Under the pieces are notes generated by a model. The model was not told the DNA's origin. It did not search any database and saw only the letters and a program-made list of their open reading frames with translations. From contig QNGE01003041.1 of the NCBI GenBank assembly GCA_008508345.1, positions 1 through 64,000 of the forward strand: a stretch of 64,000 nt of DNA. Direction: 5' to 3'. This DNA is from Paragonimus westermani (lineage: Eukaryota; Platyhelminthes; Trematoda; Plagiorchiida; Troglotrematidae). The position numbers and the translations under genes were made by a program. Positions within the stretch are counted from its first letter, which is position 1. Every line of letters starts with the position of its first letter. Shown here one piece after another: positions 13,801-22,971 of this stretch.

Positions 13801-16800
13801 ACTGGTAAGCTACTGTTGCGAGTTTACGCTCAGCATGAGCAGCTTTTTGTCGACGTTAGTTGTAGACATCTTGCGCGTTACCGTTGTACATGACATCCTC
13901 ACTCTCCGAATCACACCTCATCCCTGATAGATCTCATAGCTGTTATTTGTACATGGCTGGGCTTCATTCAGAGCTGTCGTTCTTACTCGAATACCTACTC
14001 GGATTCACATACTGCGTTGACACCTTACCGTTTCTTTCTGACTTCCTTCTGACTTCACCGACAGCAACCGCTGACTGTTTGGAAACTAGTTATGTCGTTG
14101 GTAAAGCATAAGTGCCAAGCCATCTCAGAAGGTGAGTTCATCGATTCCCATCCCGAAGATCCAATAGTCACTTGATCATTATCACAAGGCCAATAATGAA
14201 GCAGGTACTACAGCATGTGTTAAGGTGGGTCGTACACTAAAGAGACACTAGATCTCAGAAAAATCCTCGGAGTTGTTAGGCCTTAGAAGAAACATTTCTC
14301 CTGGCACTTCAGGTAACAAGTTTCTGAGGGACGTCTGTAGGAAGCTGGACCGTATCCTGACCACAGATCGTAAAGCGTGGATAATGGAGGAAGGTGAGGA
14401 AATAGAAACGGATTTTGCTTCAGGGAACACCAGCAGGCTGTTCAAGCTTATCCGTTTCACTGGACCAAGGTTACTGTCTATCAGTGAAGTTATCAATGGA
14501 GCAGACGGCATACACATCCGTAAAAATACCAGAAGGTCAGATCACTAGGTGGAACACTTTGGGAGCAATTTAGCTGGTCTCCTGTTTCCACTGTGTTAAC
14601 ACCAGGAATTTACAATGTAGCTCCCTAGTCGCTGTATTTAGCAACGCACAATTAGACTGAGACTCACAATTGTTTTTCGGATCTCAAAAGTATAAGGCCC
14701 GCTGACCCGAAGAACCTCGTGCTGGCCTTTTCACAGGTGGAGAGGCGTCGGAAGTTGCTTGAGCTCAGTTGTCTCAACATTGTGCTGATGGCAAAGAATA
14801 GTGCTATGCGCTGCGATCACCTGATAATAGTTGTCACATTCAAGAAATGTGTCTGAGGCTCTTTCAAAAACCAGAGAAGGTTCAACATGACTTTATTCAT
14901 CACTGAGGTTGTGATATCCACCGCATTTTGTCGACTCACTCAATCGCAGTAGGCAAACTATTAGGAAGTACCGGAGAGGGTCTCCTTTTGAGCGATGATG
15001 CATCTATCAATTTTTCACCCTATGCCAAAATCTGCAACACTGCCATGTATAACGTCGGTCGACGATTGCCGTATTTCTCGACTATGAAAGTGCTTTCGAC
15101 TCAGTGGATCGACCTACAAGTTCAGTCACATAGACGCGGAGGTGTACCTATCAAGTATGTGAACATACCATCAGCGCTTTATTCCCATAATTCAAATCAG
15201 GCTGGGGTTTACATTGAAATTTCTGACGGTTTCAACACCAGGAGCAGCATACGGTGGGGTTATACACTTTTGCCATTTTTGTTCAATTGTTTCAGAGACG
15301 AACTAACGGAGAACTATCTACGGCACGCAGGAGATGCCGGCGTGGTTCTCTCACCTGGTGGAAGGCTGGCTGATCTTGACTATTCTGACGACAAGGTTTT
15401 TTAGTGTGACAAATTGCAAGCAGCACAAACAAAACCAGACTATTTCATAATCTGTTAAACACTTCGGGATTTGCTTTCCAGCCCCGAAACCTAGTGTTTT
15501 GGCAAAATTGGTGTGATTACGTAGAATTAACGTTGGACAATGAAGTTATGAAGGTTGTTGATCGCTTCCTGTTTACGCAGCCACATCATGGGCGTTAGAG
15601 TTGTAGGGAATAAAACAAAGCCGCCTATTTTCAAGGTTGTGGTGGTGTTCGTCAGTTTAAGACACCTCCGATCACAGAGCTTTTTCATGTGGCTCAAGGT
15701 AGCATATTTTAGGTGACCGTGAGGGTTGCACTACTTTGTACCAGTGACACTTAATCGCTCGGGGTAGAAAACGTGAATCGCTAACAGGCTTTTCATCATC
15801 GATTTCTGCTTTCGATCGTTCACATCAGGTGGCACCAAAGACTGAGTAATGGAGAAGTTATGAGGTGGATATTTGGTAACGACTGGCAAGCGAATGCTTT
15901 TGTTCACTCCTTAAGTTTGCACAGACTTAGATCGGTAGACCGTTTGTAAGGATGGCTGCTAGTCGTCTGTGACATACAGTGCTGTTCATTGATATTGCGA
16001 CAACCCCGGCGTAAGACACGAGGTGGACAAATGGTGACCTGGCGTCCATAAAGGGAGCCAGTCACCAAAGAGCCGGCCACTGTGTATTGGGTTCGTCCCT
16101 CTGACTCGTAGAGTCAGTAACTGTAGACGTTAGGTCAAATGGTGGTTAATCGAGCTCAGTAGCGTGAGGGATTTTGTTGGTTGGCTAAGTTTTCTGTAAG
16201 GTGAGCGTATTAATTGGCACGAGGGCAGTGAAAGCTGTAGGGAAATTGTGTCGATGATGACGCCTTTCTCTTGCTTATAGTTAGGTTGTTTGTTTTCAAG
16301 GTGTAGGCGCCTTGATGTGGATTGTGTGCATGTTGACGAGGCTATTTTTAGTGGTCAGTCCCCTTCCCTTGCCCTGTTGTTCCTTTTATTGCCGACAGGT
16401 TGTTTGGTTTTCCTTTTCATGGTCGCACAGTAGTTAAGCATCTGTAAGAACCCCTGATTTCGGTAGTTTATCGTCCGTGCTTCTCAGAAGTAAATGACAC
16501 CGACCTACTTATGTTGAAAGACCTTTGGAAACAACTGTTTTTTAATCAAATTCTGTCCTTTAGAACACATCAGTGCAAAATCAGTCGAAATTTTCACGAT
16601 ATACCAAGCTTAGGCCAATAGCAATATAACAAGTTGCAATAAATATGCGTTCTAAATTCTCGACCGTCTTTGGAACAATTTGCTTATTGGTATTTGTCAA
16701 ATTCCTCAGGTGTTTTTAGAGTGTGTGTTGGAGAGCGTATAATTGTAACAACATCCTAGAAATGAACAACATTGTTGGGATGAGGGTATTTCATTCGAAA

Positions 16801-19800
16801 TTCAACTAGCATACCTTCGTACGGTAAACCACCATTGGTAAGCACTTCATACATCAGAACCCCAAAGGACCAGACGTCAGATTTCACACTGTAATTGTGC
16901 GGTTCATATGCCGCTTCAGGCGCTGTCCATCGTATTGGAAACTGCGTTTCTGCAAAGATGATCACAGGAACCAGGACGCTTTAGCTCTCAGATTATCCGC
17001 GGCTTTAATTAAATTATAAAAACAATCTCGGACCACGTTTATTTGGCTATTTCGGAGTATAGTTATACACAAAAGAGAGAAAATGTGTTTCAGTTATAAC
17101 AACCTGTTTAGAAACAGCTTAGCCTTGTTATTCAACAACCCAATTGATTCTCTAAAAGTTCGGTAAACACCTGTCGTATTAATGTATTATAAACGTTTAC
17201 AAACATATTTACCATTACTAGCCATACGAAGTGAACAAGGGAAATTGGTAAAACATCGCGTGATAAGAATAGAAGTTATATAGCGGCATGTGACTTGAAA
17301 TTCTTAGCATGTGTGTCCAAATTACTACTGGGTATTGAATGATCTGTGAGAAACGATTGATCGTTTTGGTCCCACAAATCGTACATTATGAAACACACAA
17401 AATCCATTTGGCTAGTAACCACATTAACGGAAACAAAAACAAATGTATAGAATGTTTTTAAGTAATTATAGAAAATAACAGGCTAGACGTTTTAAAGAAG
17501 CTATGGTCATAAAATACCACACCTATGTTAGTGCGCCACCTACAACATTCGCAAAGCATGCAACGGTTGTCGTGGAAATATGACAGAATACAAATTCTTC
17601 CGCATTTCTGGCTCCCCACCACGAAGATCCTCTCAGCTTCTGAGGAGTAGAAGAACTAGGCCCAGGTTTACTCTGGGTTGGAACGGAGCATTATTCAGAA
17701 TTACTTGAGGTGAGACAGGGGAAGAAATTCGGTCCCTTCGTTCTATTCGATACAGATCTCCTAAGTTTTAAGCGAGCGCAAAAATGCACCGAACTGTAAA
17801 TAATTTTCAGCTTCCATGATTTGAATTTTTGGAAGATTTACCAGTAAAACTGGTGCTGTCAAATTTGGTTGGTTTCTATACGCTCACGTTGACCGAGTGG
17901 TCTTAAGTTTGTGATTGTCGACTGATGTCAACAGAACATTAACTGTGTCCTATTCCACGATCTTGCATGCTTGGTGTCAGAAAGTCTGTTATTTCCACCA
18001 CGTCTAGTATCAGGGTGATGGCGATCCATGAGAAAGTGGAGGGGAATCTAAATTCTGGCATTACTAATAATGTGTATCAATGATGAGTTCTAATCAGAGC
18101 AAAACTGGAATCTGTTGCTTTTTGCTGAAAAAAAGTTGGACCACCCTTTTGAAAACAGAAGAGGCAGCAATATACGAATGGCGTTAAATTTACGCAGGTT
18201 TGTATTCTACGATGGATTTATGTTACTGCATAGGTCGTTTGCAGTTGTCTTACAGCATTTGCTTTGTGCGTCTTCAAAATTGCGTTTACTCCTGGAACGT
18301 TTTAGATTTCAGGTATACGAAGCCAGATTGACCAGTAGGAGGACTTTGTTCAACCAATTACTGCGTGATTGAATTAAAAGTGTGTTTAGGAAGTTACAAA
18401 AACCTGTCTCTATTTGTATTCAGTCTATTACAGTATGACCATAAATTTGGAACAGTCTACAGCAAAACCTATACGTCCAATAAGGGACGTGTTGCTTTCG
18501 TACGACTGCAATATTACTAACAGCCACTTTTATCGCAAGCAATTAGCTGATAGTCCTGCTTGTTAGCTCACAAATAAACTCGAGTCATTCGAGTGTTTAA
18601 CAAACTGGAAAAAATTAATCTGAACTAATTTTCCCACAAAAAGTTCGTTTGTTTCATACTTGGTCAGTGATGTAACCGAGTCAGTACTAACACATTACCT
18701 TGTGTGTAGCTGATTTGTGGACAAAAACGGTCTAGAACCATCATTTTTTTCTTTCGATTAGAAAGTAGACACGGCTGCCTCGAAATTTGCAGGTGAGCGT
18801 TTCCAAGTGTAAACACTCCAGAACTTCATCAACAATACTAACGGATCACGCAGCCTTGTTTATTCAGATTGGAATTTTGAAAAATTCACAAGGGTTCTCC
18901 GAACTTGATAACGTAGACAAATCACCGAGCGTTAAACAGCTTACTGAAATGCAACTCGACGTTCGCCACATTGAGCGCTGCATATAATGTCGTTAAAAGC
19001 TATGGTTCTGATAGATCCGTCTCATACAATTGCCTCCTATTTCATCTTTGTATATATTTTAGTTGTTGAAGCATCCTATTTAATTCGTACTATACGACGT
19101 GAGCCCAGAAAATATGCACCTCAACCCTAAACACACGTGTGTACATGACGTTAGTCCGTCTTGGAGCAAGTGACGTATTCTTGTTAGCATCAATCTGCTG
19201 GGCGTAGCTAGCGTGATTATAAATTAGCACCATAATGTGATTAGTTAACAACACCCACTGCTAGCTTAAAGAAATGAGTGATTGATTAGCATCAATTGTT
19301 GCCAGTTAGACTTCACAACCATGCACCCCTTTCGTTAGACAACGGAGTAATTGTGATGAAATTGCTTAGTCTCCCACAGAGAATCTAAAAAAAACAATGT
19401 TCTCCATTCAGAGGTTCGTTTTCAGAAATGCGCTGTTTGGCGTTAAGTCAAGTGTCTGTGAACACCAGTCGATTGCGTGAGACACGTGGTGCCCCGTGGA
19501 CAATCGCGCACACCCAAGAAAGTGATGACGTGAAAATGATAATTTCAGTGATCAAGTGTAAACACGAATCAAGCCGAAGTGTGGAACTAGTTTGTCGTTT
19601 GACATTAAACAGAAAGTGCTAGTAGTCAATCGTTGAGTAATGAGGTGTGTGATGATTTGACACCGACAAACAGATTGGGAATAAGACAACGTTACGAGTA
19701 AGTTGTAATACTCTACGTTTCAACCACCTCGGGTAGCCTTCCTCAGGAGTGTTGTAATCGTAACGTTGTGTTATTCCCAATCTGTTTATCAATAACACGT

Positions 19801-22800
19801 TAAACATGACGCCCAAACTATTCAACTACATTCGTACCAAATTTGGTGCGGACATCTTACATTTGACACTGACCTTGTTTAAAGAACCCACTGTATCGAA
19901 AGTGGGTAACTCAGATATACACGACTGACCGCTTACGTATTATCTTAGAGATTTTGGTATTTTTTCTGCAGACAGTCTAACAACCGTAAACATACAACTG
20001 TTGATAAAACGAAGTTTTATTTCGTAAGTTCGATTATTTGATCTATCAATGAGCTATCTGCCAAGATGTTGACAGCCTTTCACTCTAGTTAGCTCAATAC
20101 GCTGTTCACCTGTAACCGGCCACGGAAAAGACTATTCTGTTTGTTCTTCATAATTACCAATGTGTGCAAACGATTTGTTAAACCACCGTGCTCACACGAA
20201 TCTGTGTTGTTGAAGCCCAACACGCTTTAGCCTGGTGCAACCAAGACCAGAATTTTTCGCACAGAATCCGTAATTTCACAAGGCATCACAGAAAGGTAAG
20301 CGTGAATGACGCCACTACTGTCTATCATGTTCTATCGAGGGAAGGTAACTATTAACGTGTAACAATCTAAGTTGTGTCATTAATCCGAACTTCTTTATAT
20401 ACAGCAAATTCAAACTCACGTGAACATCTGTTTAATTCAGGCAGTAAAGTGTAGTTCAGCAACAATTTCATCACATCAGCATCCATTTGACATGTCCATA
20501 CGCTTAAAAGTATGTCTTACCGCTACACGTAGGTGTATATGAAAAGTTGTTGTGTTGTAGCATAAAGAAATGGCCATATAATGAATCTGCTCATCGTCAC
20601 TAGCACCCGTTTAACTTGAATGCTACATTATGTACAATCATCATTGCAAAGAAAACGATTCATATTTGCTTACCTGTGCTAAAATACTGATGTGTTTTCT
20701 GATAGAAAGTCGCCTACTCTCTTTTTTTAACCATCCCAGAAGGTCCCCGTTCGCCATGTATTCCAGGATGATTAGGAACGGTTCAGCCCTTGGTTGTGTA
20801 CAAATCCCCAGTAGTTGCACGATATGCTTGTGACGAAGTTTGTGTAAAGCATTGGCCTCACGTCGTAGGCCGAGAAAATCCATTTTTTGTCGGGGCTTTT
20901 TTACAGCGACTAGAAGTTCACCACGCCAAACTGCCTTGAAGACTTCTCCAAACTCACCCTCGCCCAGTTTGGTGATTACTTCAACGTCATCACGAGTCAG
21001 CTCCAGTTCATCTATGTCTATTTCTGAAAGCATTTCCACTGTGAATGGCCTGGATAGTTTACTTCCAGATGGTCTTGAGTGAGCTGTGTGGAACATAAGA
21101 AATTATTCACGATTGTGATGTTTTACGATTCTGTAACTCAGAAAGATTCGATAGCATGTGGCGCTGCTAAGCGCACGTGGAGAATGCTCAACACATGAAT
21201 TGGTTGAGTGTACAAAAAAGTTAATATTACTGACTCTCTGACAAATACACTCCAGGACACTGTTATGTGGAAGTTGAAGATCATTTGTTCTGTACTGCGT
21301 TTATGTGCGTGATCTTTTCCTTTCATAAGCAGCTACATCCAGGAATGAATGTTCGTTTGTCCACATATCAAGCCGTCGTCAAGAATGAAAATTGGTATGC
21401 ACAATGAAGTGAAGTATTTAGAACGGACTTAGGGAATGAAACTGCAATGTCGGGAAAGATGGGCGTCCCTGAAATAAGAGACAATGTCACAACATTTCTG
21501 AGGAAGGCCACTCGAGGTGGTTGAAACGTAGAATATTTAAACTTGCTCGTAACGTTGTGTTATTCCTAATCTGTTTATCAAGACAATAAGACAATTCACC
21601 ACACATGGTAAGCAATGACAGATTGTCTTAAACAGTTCTGCCATCCGTAAAAACCAATTCACTTTATGGGGCTGATAAGCATTAATTGGAGATTTTGACG
21701 CACCACCATCAATAATAGACATTTTTATTGCTGCGTAAGTGTGTGAAACCTTTTCCCAGTATGTGCTCCAAACCGCCTTACCAGAGCCGTTCGATCAAAA
21801 TTCCTAACAATTAACAGAGATCGCTATGCAAAACTCCACTTGACTGTAGTAGTTGTAATTCAGCGCAACAGCTTGCAAACTTGATTAAGACGTTAGTAGT
21901 TCTAGAAGCTGTAACATGTTCGTGATGAAGCGGATCACAGCTAGTCAGATGATGTCGTGAAATGAAAACATTTCGTTCTGTAAACTTGCAGGGTAGTTGT
22001 TGTACTAGACATTAGGTTAAAAAAATATTAACCAAATCACACTTTGAGTGTTTCAGTCAGGCAGCAATCCGTAATTTTTTGAAAATTTAATGACATGTCT
22101 AGTAGCCACTCAGAAGTTAGCCTTTTGTGTACGTTCTGATAAGTCTGGCTAGGTTGTGCAACTCGTCCCTTGTGCAGCAGGTCTGCTTATATTTGAAGTG
22201 GAAATATTGTGAAGACTCACAGTATTTCTACGGTTGGTTACATCCATCACAATCGTATTGCCAGATGTATTTAGAACCAATCTATTCTTCCTCTCTTGTA
22301 TTCCGGATTATTCTTTTATACAGCAGTTCCGTCAACCAAGCACTTTCTCACCCAGTTGGTCACTGAGTGTCATACTGTAGGAGCTTAATAATATTGCAAG
22401 TCTATCCACTGAAGTGTATTTTTGTTTCAGTGAATGAGTCCGAGTTTCCGTCTCACAGATATTAGACAGCGAATCAATTGAAGGTCAGTCGTTCACAAGA
22501 TGACGCCCAATTTTTATAATTTGCTCCAATGGAACAATAAATTGAACTTGCTGCAATGGAATTTAAAGAAGTCTACCAACGACCATTAGCTGACACATCT
22601 GAGAGAACTATCACCAAACTGTTACTAAAAGTCAGTTATTTACCTGAACCAACGCCTGAACTTTGGTATTGCGACTGAGAGTACCTAAAGTCACCCAACT
22701 TGTTTTGAACTGACTGGAAATTGTATGTACCGAATAGGATAAACAAAAAAGAAATATTTATGTGTCCGGTCGTCCAGCTTTAGCGTATTTTCTAAATACA

Positions 22801-22971
22801 CTCACTCACATTTGTAGACCTCAATTAAGTGTTGAACCGATTCCAACTGCTTTTTGTCATCAAAGTACGAAGATCTTGCAGGTGAATCACAAGTGGTAGA
22901 TAAATGTTCCACCGGCATATTTGGGAATCGAGTTGCATTTGCCTTCACCGATAACACATGGGAGTCACTGG
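10644..22971 (-). CDS. SH2-domain cytoplasmic protein tyrosine kinase gene (3' part, four exons identified)
   Basis: The gene encodes a non-receptor tyrosine kinase: an SH2 domain that binds phosphotyrosine, a linker, then the catalytic domain. Exons found, in order of transcription, are 22810-22971 (SH2), 20674-21083 (linker and N-lobe), 16815-16949 (activation segment end and C-lobe) and 10644-10861 (C-lobe end and stop). SH2 to N-lobe joins T|CT and C-lobe to last exon joins G|AT, both keeping frame. The N-lobe exon ends in phase 0 but the next begins with two bases of a split codon, so at least one exon is missing between them: the one expected to hold HRD and DFG. The C-terminal tail has no tyrosine, so the Src-type regulatory tail is absent. 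It may belong near Csk or a Src/Abl-like divergent group; I do not assign a named family. The 5' exons are not identified. Confidence 0.85.
10862..13350 (-). other. Kinase last intron, first part; CpG-rich patch at 11080-11310
   Basis: This is intron of the kinase gene. At 11080-11310 there is an abrupt patch dense in CG dinucleotides (for example GTGCGGCGGCGTGCGATCG). It has no open frame of note. It could be an alternative promoter, or the GC-rich part of an old mobile element; the sequence does not decide. The rest of the interval shows no gene. Confidence 0.4.
13351..13855 (-). pseudogene. Penelope-like element, reverse-transcriptase N-terminal fragment
   Basis: A minus-strand frame can be read for about 165 codons with at least three internal stops and no start. 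It contains HAERKLATVAYQFLEHTPGE, then LVIT followed by a stop in place of the usual AD, KGCEVVLVGRMDEAVRMKN, and later PKVCGLPK. In Penelope-like polyproteins the region before the RT palm typically reads ...ITRADKG..VV..DR..Y..KM... and P+.YGLPK.HK, which this matches in order and spacing. It is a decayed fragment inside the kinase intron and is antisense to the RTE copy that follows. The stops make it a pseudogene. The assignment is from recall of the family and would need a profile search. Confidence 0.65.
14273..16430 (+). mobile_element. RTE-type non-LTR retrotransposon, 5'-truncated and broken
   Basis: Three segments of one element occur in order. At 14273-14550 is the linker between endonuclease and RT (KLDRILTTDRKAW, GNTSRLFKLIRFTGP). 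At 14990-15404 is the RT palm: FLDYESAFDSVDR (motif A) at about 15071-15110, then after a frameshift near 15120 RRGGVPIKYVN, PFLFN and LADLDYSDD (motif C, Ser for the usual Ala). At 15950-16120 are C-terminal remains followed by the 3' UTR. There is an in-frame TAA just before motif A as well as the frameshift, so it is inactive. The endonuclease is absent, as expected for 5' truncation. It lies in a kinase intron in the opposite orientation to the gene. Its 3' end matches 28985-29345. Confidence 0.85.
14928..15404 (+). pseudogene. Reverse transcriptase palm fragment of the RTE element
   Basis: This is the longest uninterrupted frame of the element (158 codons). Its first half is read out of frame relative to the RT; the true frame there carries TLCQNLQHCHV, a stop, then RRSTIAVFLDYESAFDSVDR. 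From about 15135 the frame is right: GVPIKYVN, ALYSHN, ISDGFNT, PFLFNCFRDEL, GGRLADLDYSDDKVF. The catalytic aspartates of motifs A and C are still visible, but the frameshift between them rules out a functional enzyme. Confidence 0.8.
16815..16949 (-). CDS. Tyrosine kinase exon (activation segment end, C-lobe)
   Basis: This 135-nt exon encodes TQFPIRWTAPEAAYE, SVKSDVWSFGVLMYEV and TNGGLPYE. It therefore covers the P+1 loop (tyrosine-kinase signature FPIRWTAPEA), the APE motif and the DVWSFG helix F aspartate. The acceptor is TCATCTTTGCAG|AAACGC and the donor is GAAG|GTATGC; both are good. The exon starts with two bases of a split codon and ends with one, consistent with the terminal exon at 10644-10861. 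FPIRWTAPEA is diagnostic for tyrosine rather than Ser/Thr kinases. Confidence 0.93.
16950..19618 (-). other. Kinase intron(s); expected catalytic-loop exon not found
   Basis: The exon carrying HRDLAARN and DFG should lie between 16950 and 20673. I read the minus strand for codings of HRD, AARN and DFG and found none with splice borders. The plus-strand open frames at 18115-18372, 18787-18987 and 19428-19622 have no recognised domain. The interval is otherwise AT-rich and gene-free. Confidence 0.45.
19630..19860 (-). repeat. PLE terminal-repeat-like unit, copy 1 (with 33-nt inverted arms)
   Basis: Read on the minus strand the unit runs from the block ATGTCCGCACCAAATTTGG through TTTGGGCGTCATGTTTAAC, then a pair of 33-nt inverted arms (19758-19790 and 19665-19697, 31 of 33 positions complementary) that enclose a hairpin box CTGAGGA ... 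GGTTGAAACGTA (19714-19746). Copies occur at 21.5 kb and 57.6 kb. Boxes of this kind, CTGANGA-stem-GAAAC, are found in the long terminal parts of Penelope-like elements, and PLE coding remnants are present elsewhere in the window. It lies in a kinase intron. Confidence 0.6.
20674..21083 (-). CDS. Tyrosine kinase exon (SH2-kinase linker and N-lobe)
   Basis: This 410-nt exon encodes a short linker and the ATP-binding lobe. It shows the glycine loop LGEGEFGEV, the ATP-anchoring lysine in LVAVKKPR, the helix-C glutamate in RREANAL, KHIVQLLGICT and the hinge LEYMANGDLLGWL, ending in HISILAQ. The acceptor is GTTCCACACAG|CTCACT and the donor GCACAG|GTAAGC. Joined to the SH2 exon, the split codon becomes TCT (Ser) and the frame holds, which puts SH2 directly before the kinase as in cytoplasmic tyrosine kinases. 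The exon ends in phase 0. All N-lobe residues needed for ATP binding are present. Confidence 0.94.
21488..21582 (+). repeat. PLE terminal-repeat-like unit, copy 2 (partial)
   Basis: This partial copy has the hairpin box at 21498-21530 (CTGAGGAAGGCCACT, CGA, GGTGGTTGAAACGTA) and the following arm TCGTAACGTTGTGTTATTCC..ATCTGTTTATC. The opposing arm is missing. It lies in the intron between the SH2 and N-lobe exons, antisense to the gene. Confidence 0.6.
22810..22971 (-). CDS. Tyrosine kinase exon (C-terminal half of SH2 domain)
   Basis: This 162-nt exon encodes ASDSHVLSVKANATRF, NMPVEHLSTT, SSYFDDKKQLESVQHLIEVYK. The pattern fits the second half of an SH2 domain: the central strand (xALSV+), the VxH segment that carries the pY-pocket-flanking histidine, a Y/F before the last strand, then the FxSLxxLVxxY helix end. 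The acceptor is CACTTTCCCAG|CCAGTG and the donor AAAT|GTGAGT. It ends in phase 1 and fits the two-base start of the N-lobe exon. The first SH2 half, with the FLVRxS arginine, must be on an upstream exon above 22971, which I could not recognise. Confidence 0.8.

Noticed and set aside
19560..19600. DFG-like motif of the missing kinase exon (HFGLIRVYT on the minus strand)
   Set aside because: The aspartate is not there, stops surround it and no HRD precedes it.
19619..19825. Protein-coding gene in the 68-codon minus frame
   Set aside because: The frame lies wholly inside the PLE terminal-like repeat and spans its inverted arms, so it is a by-product of repeat structure.
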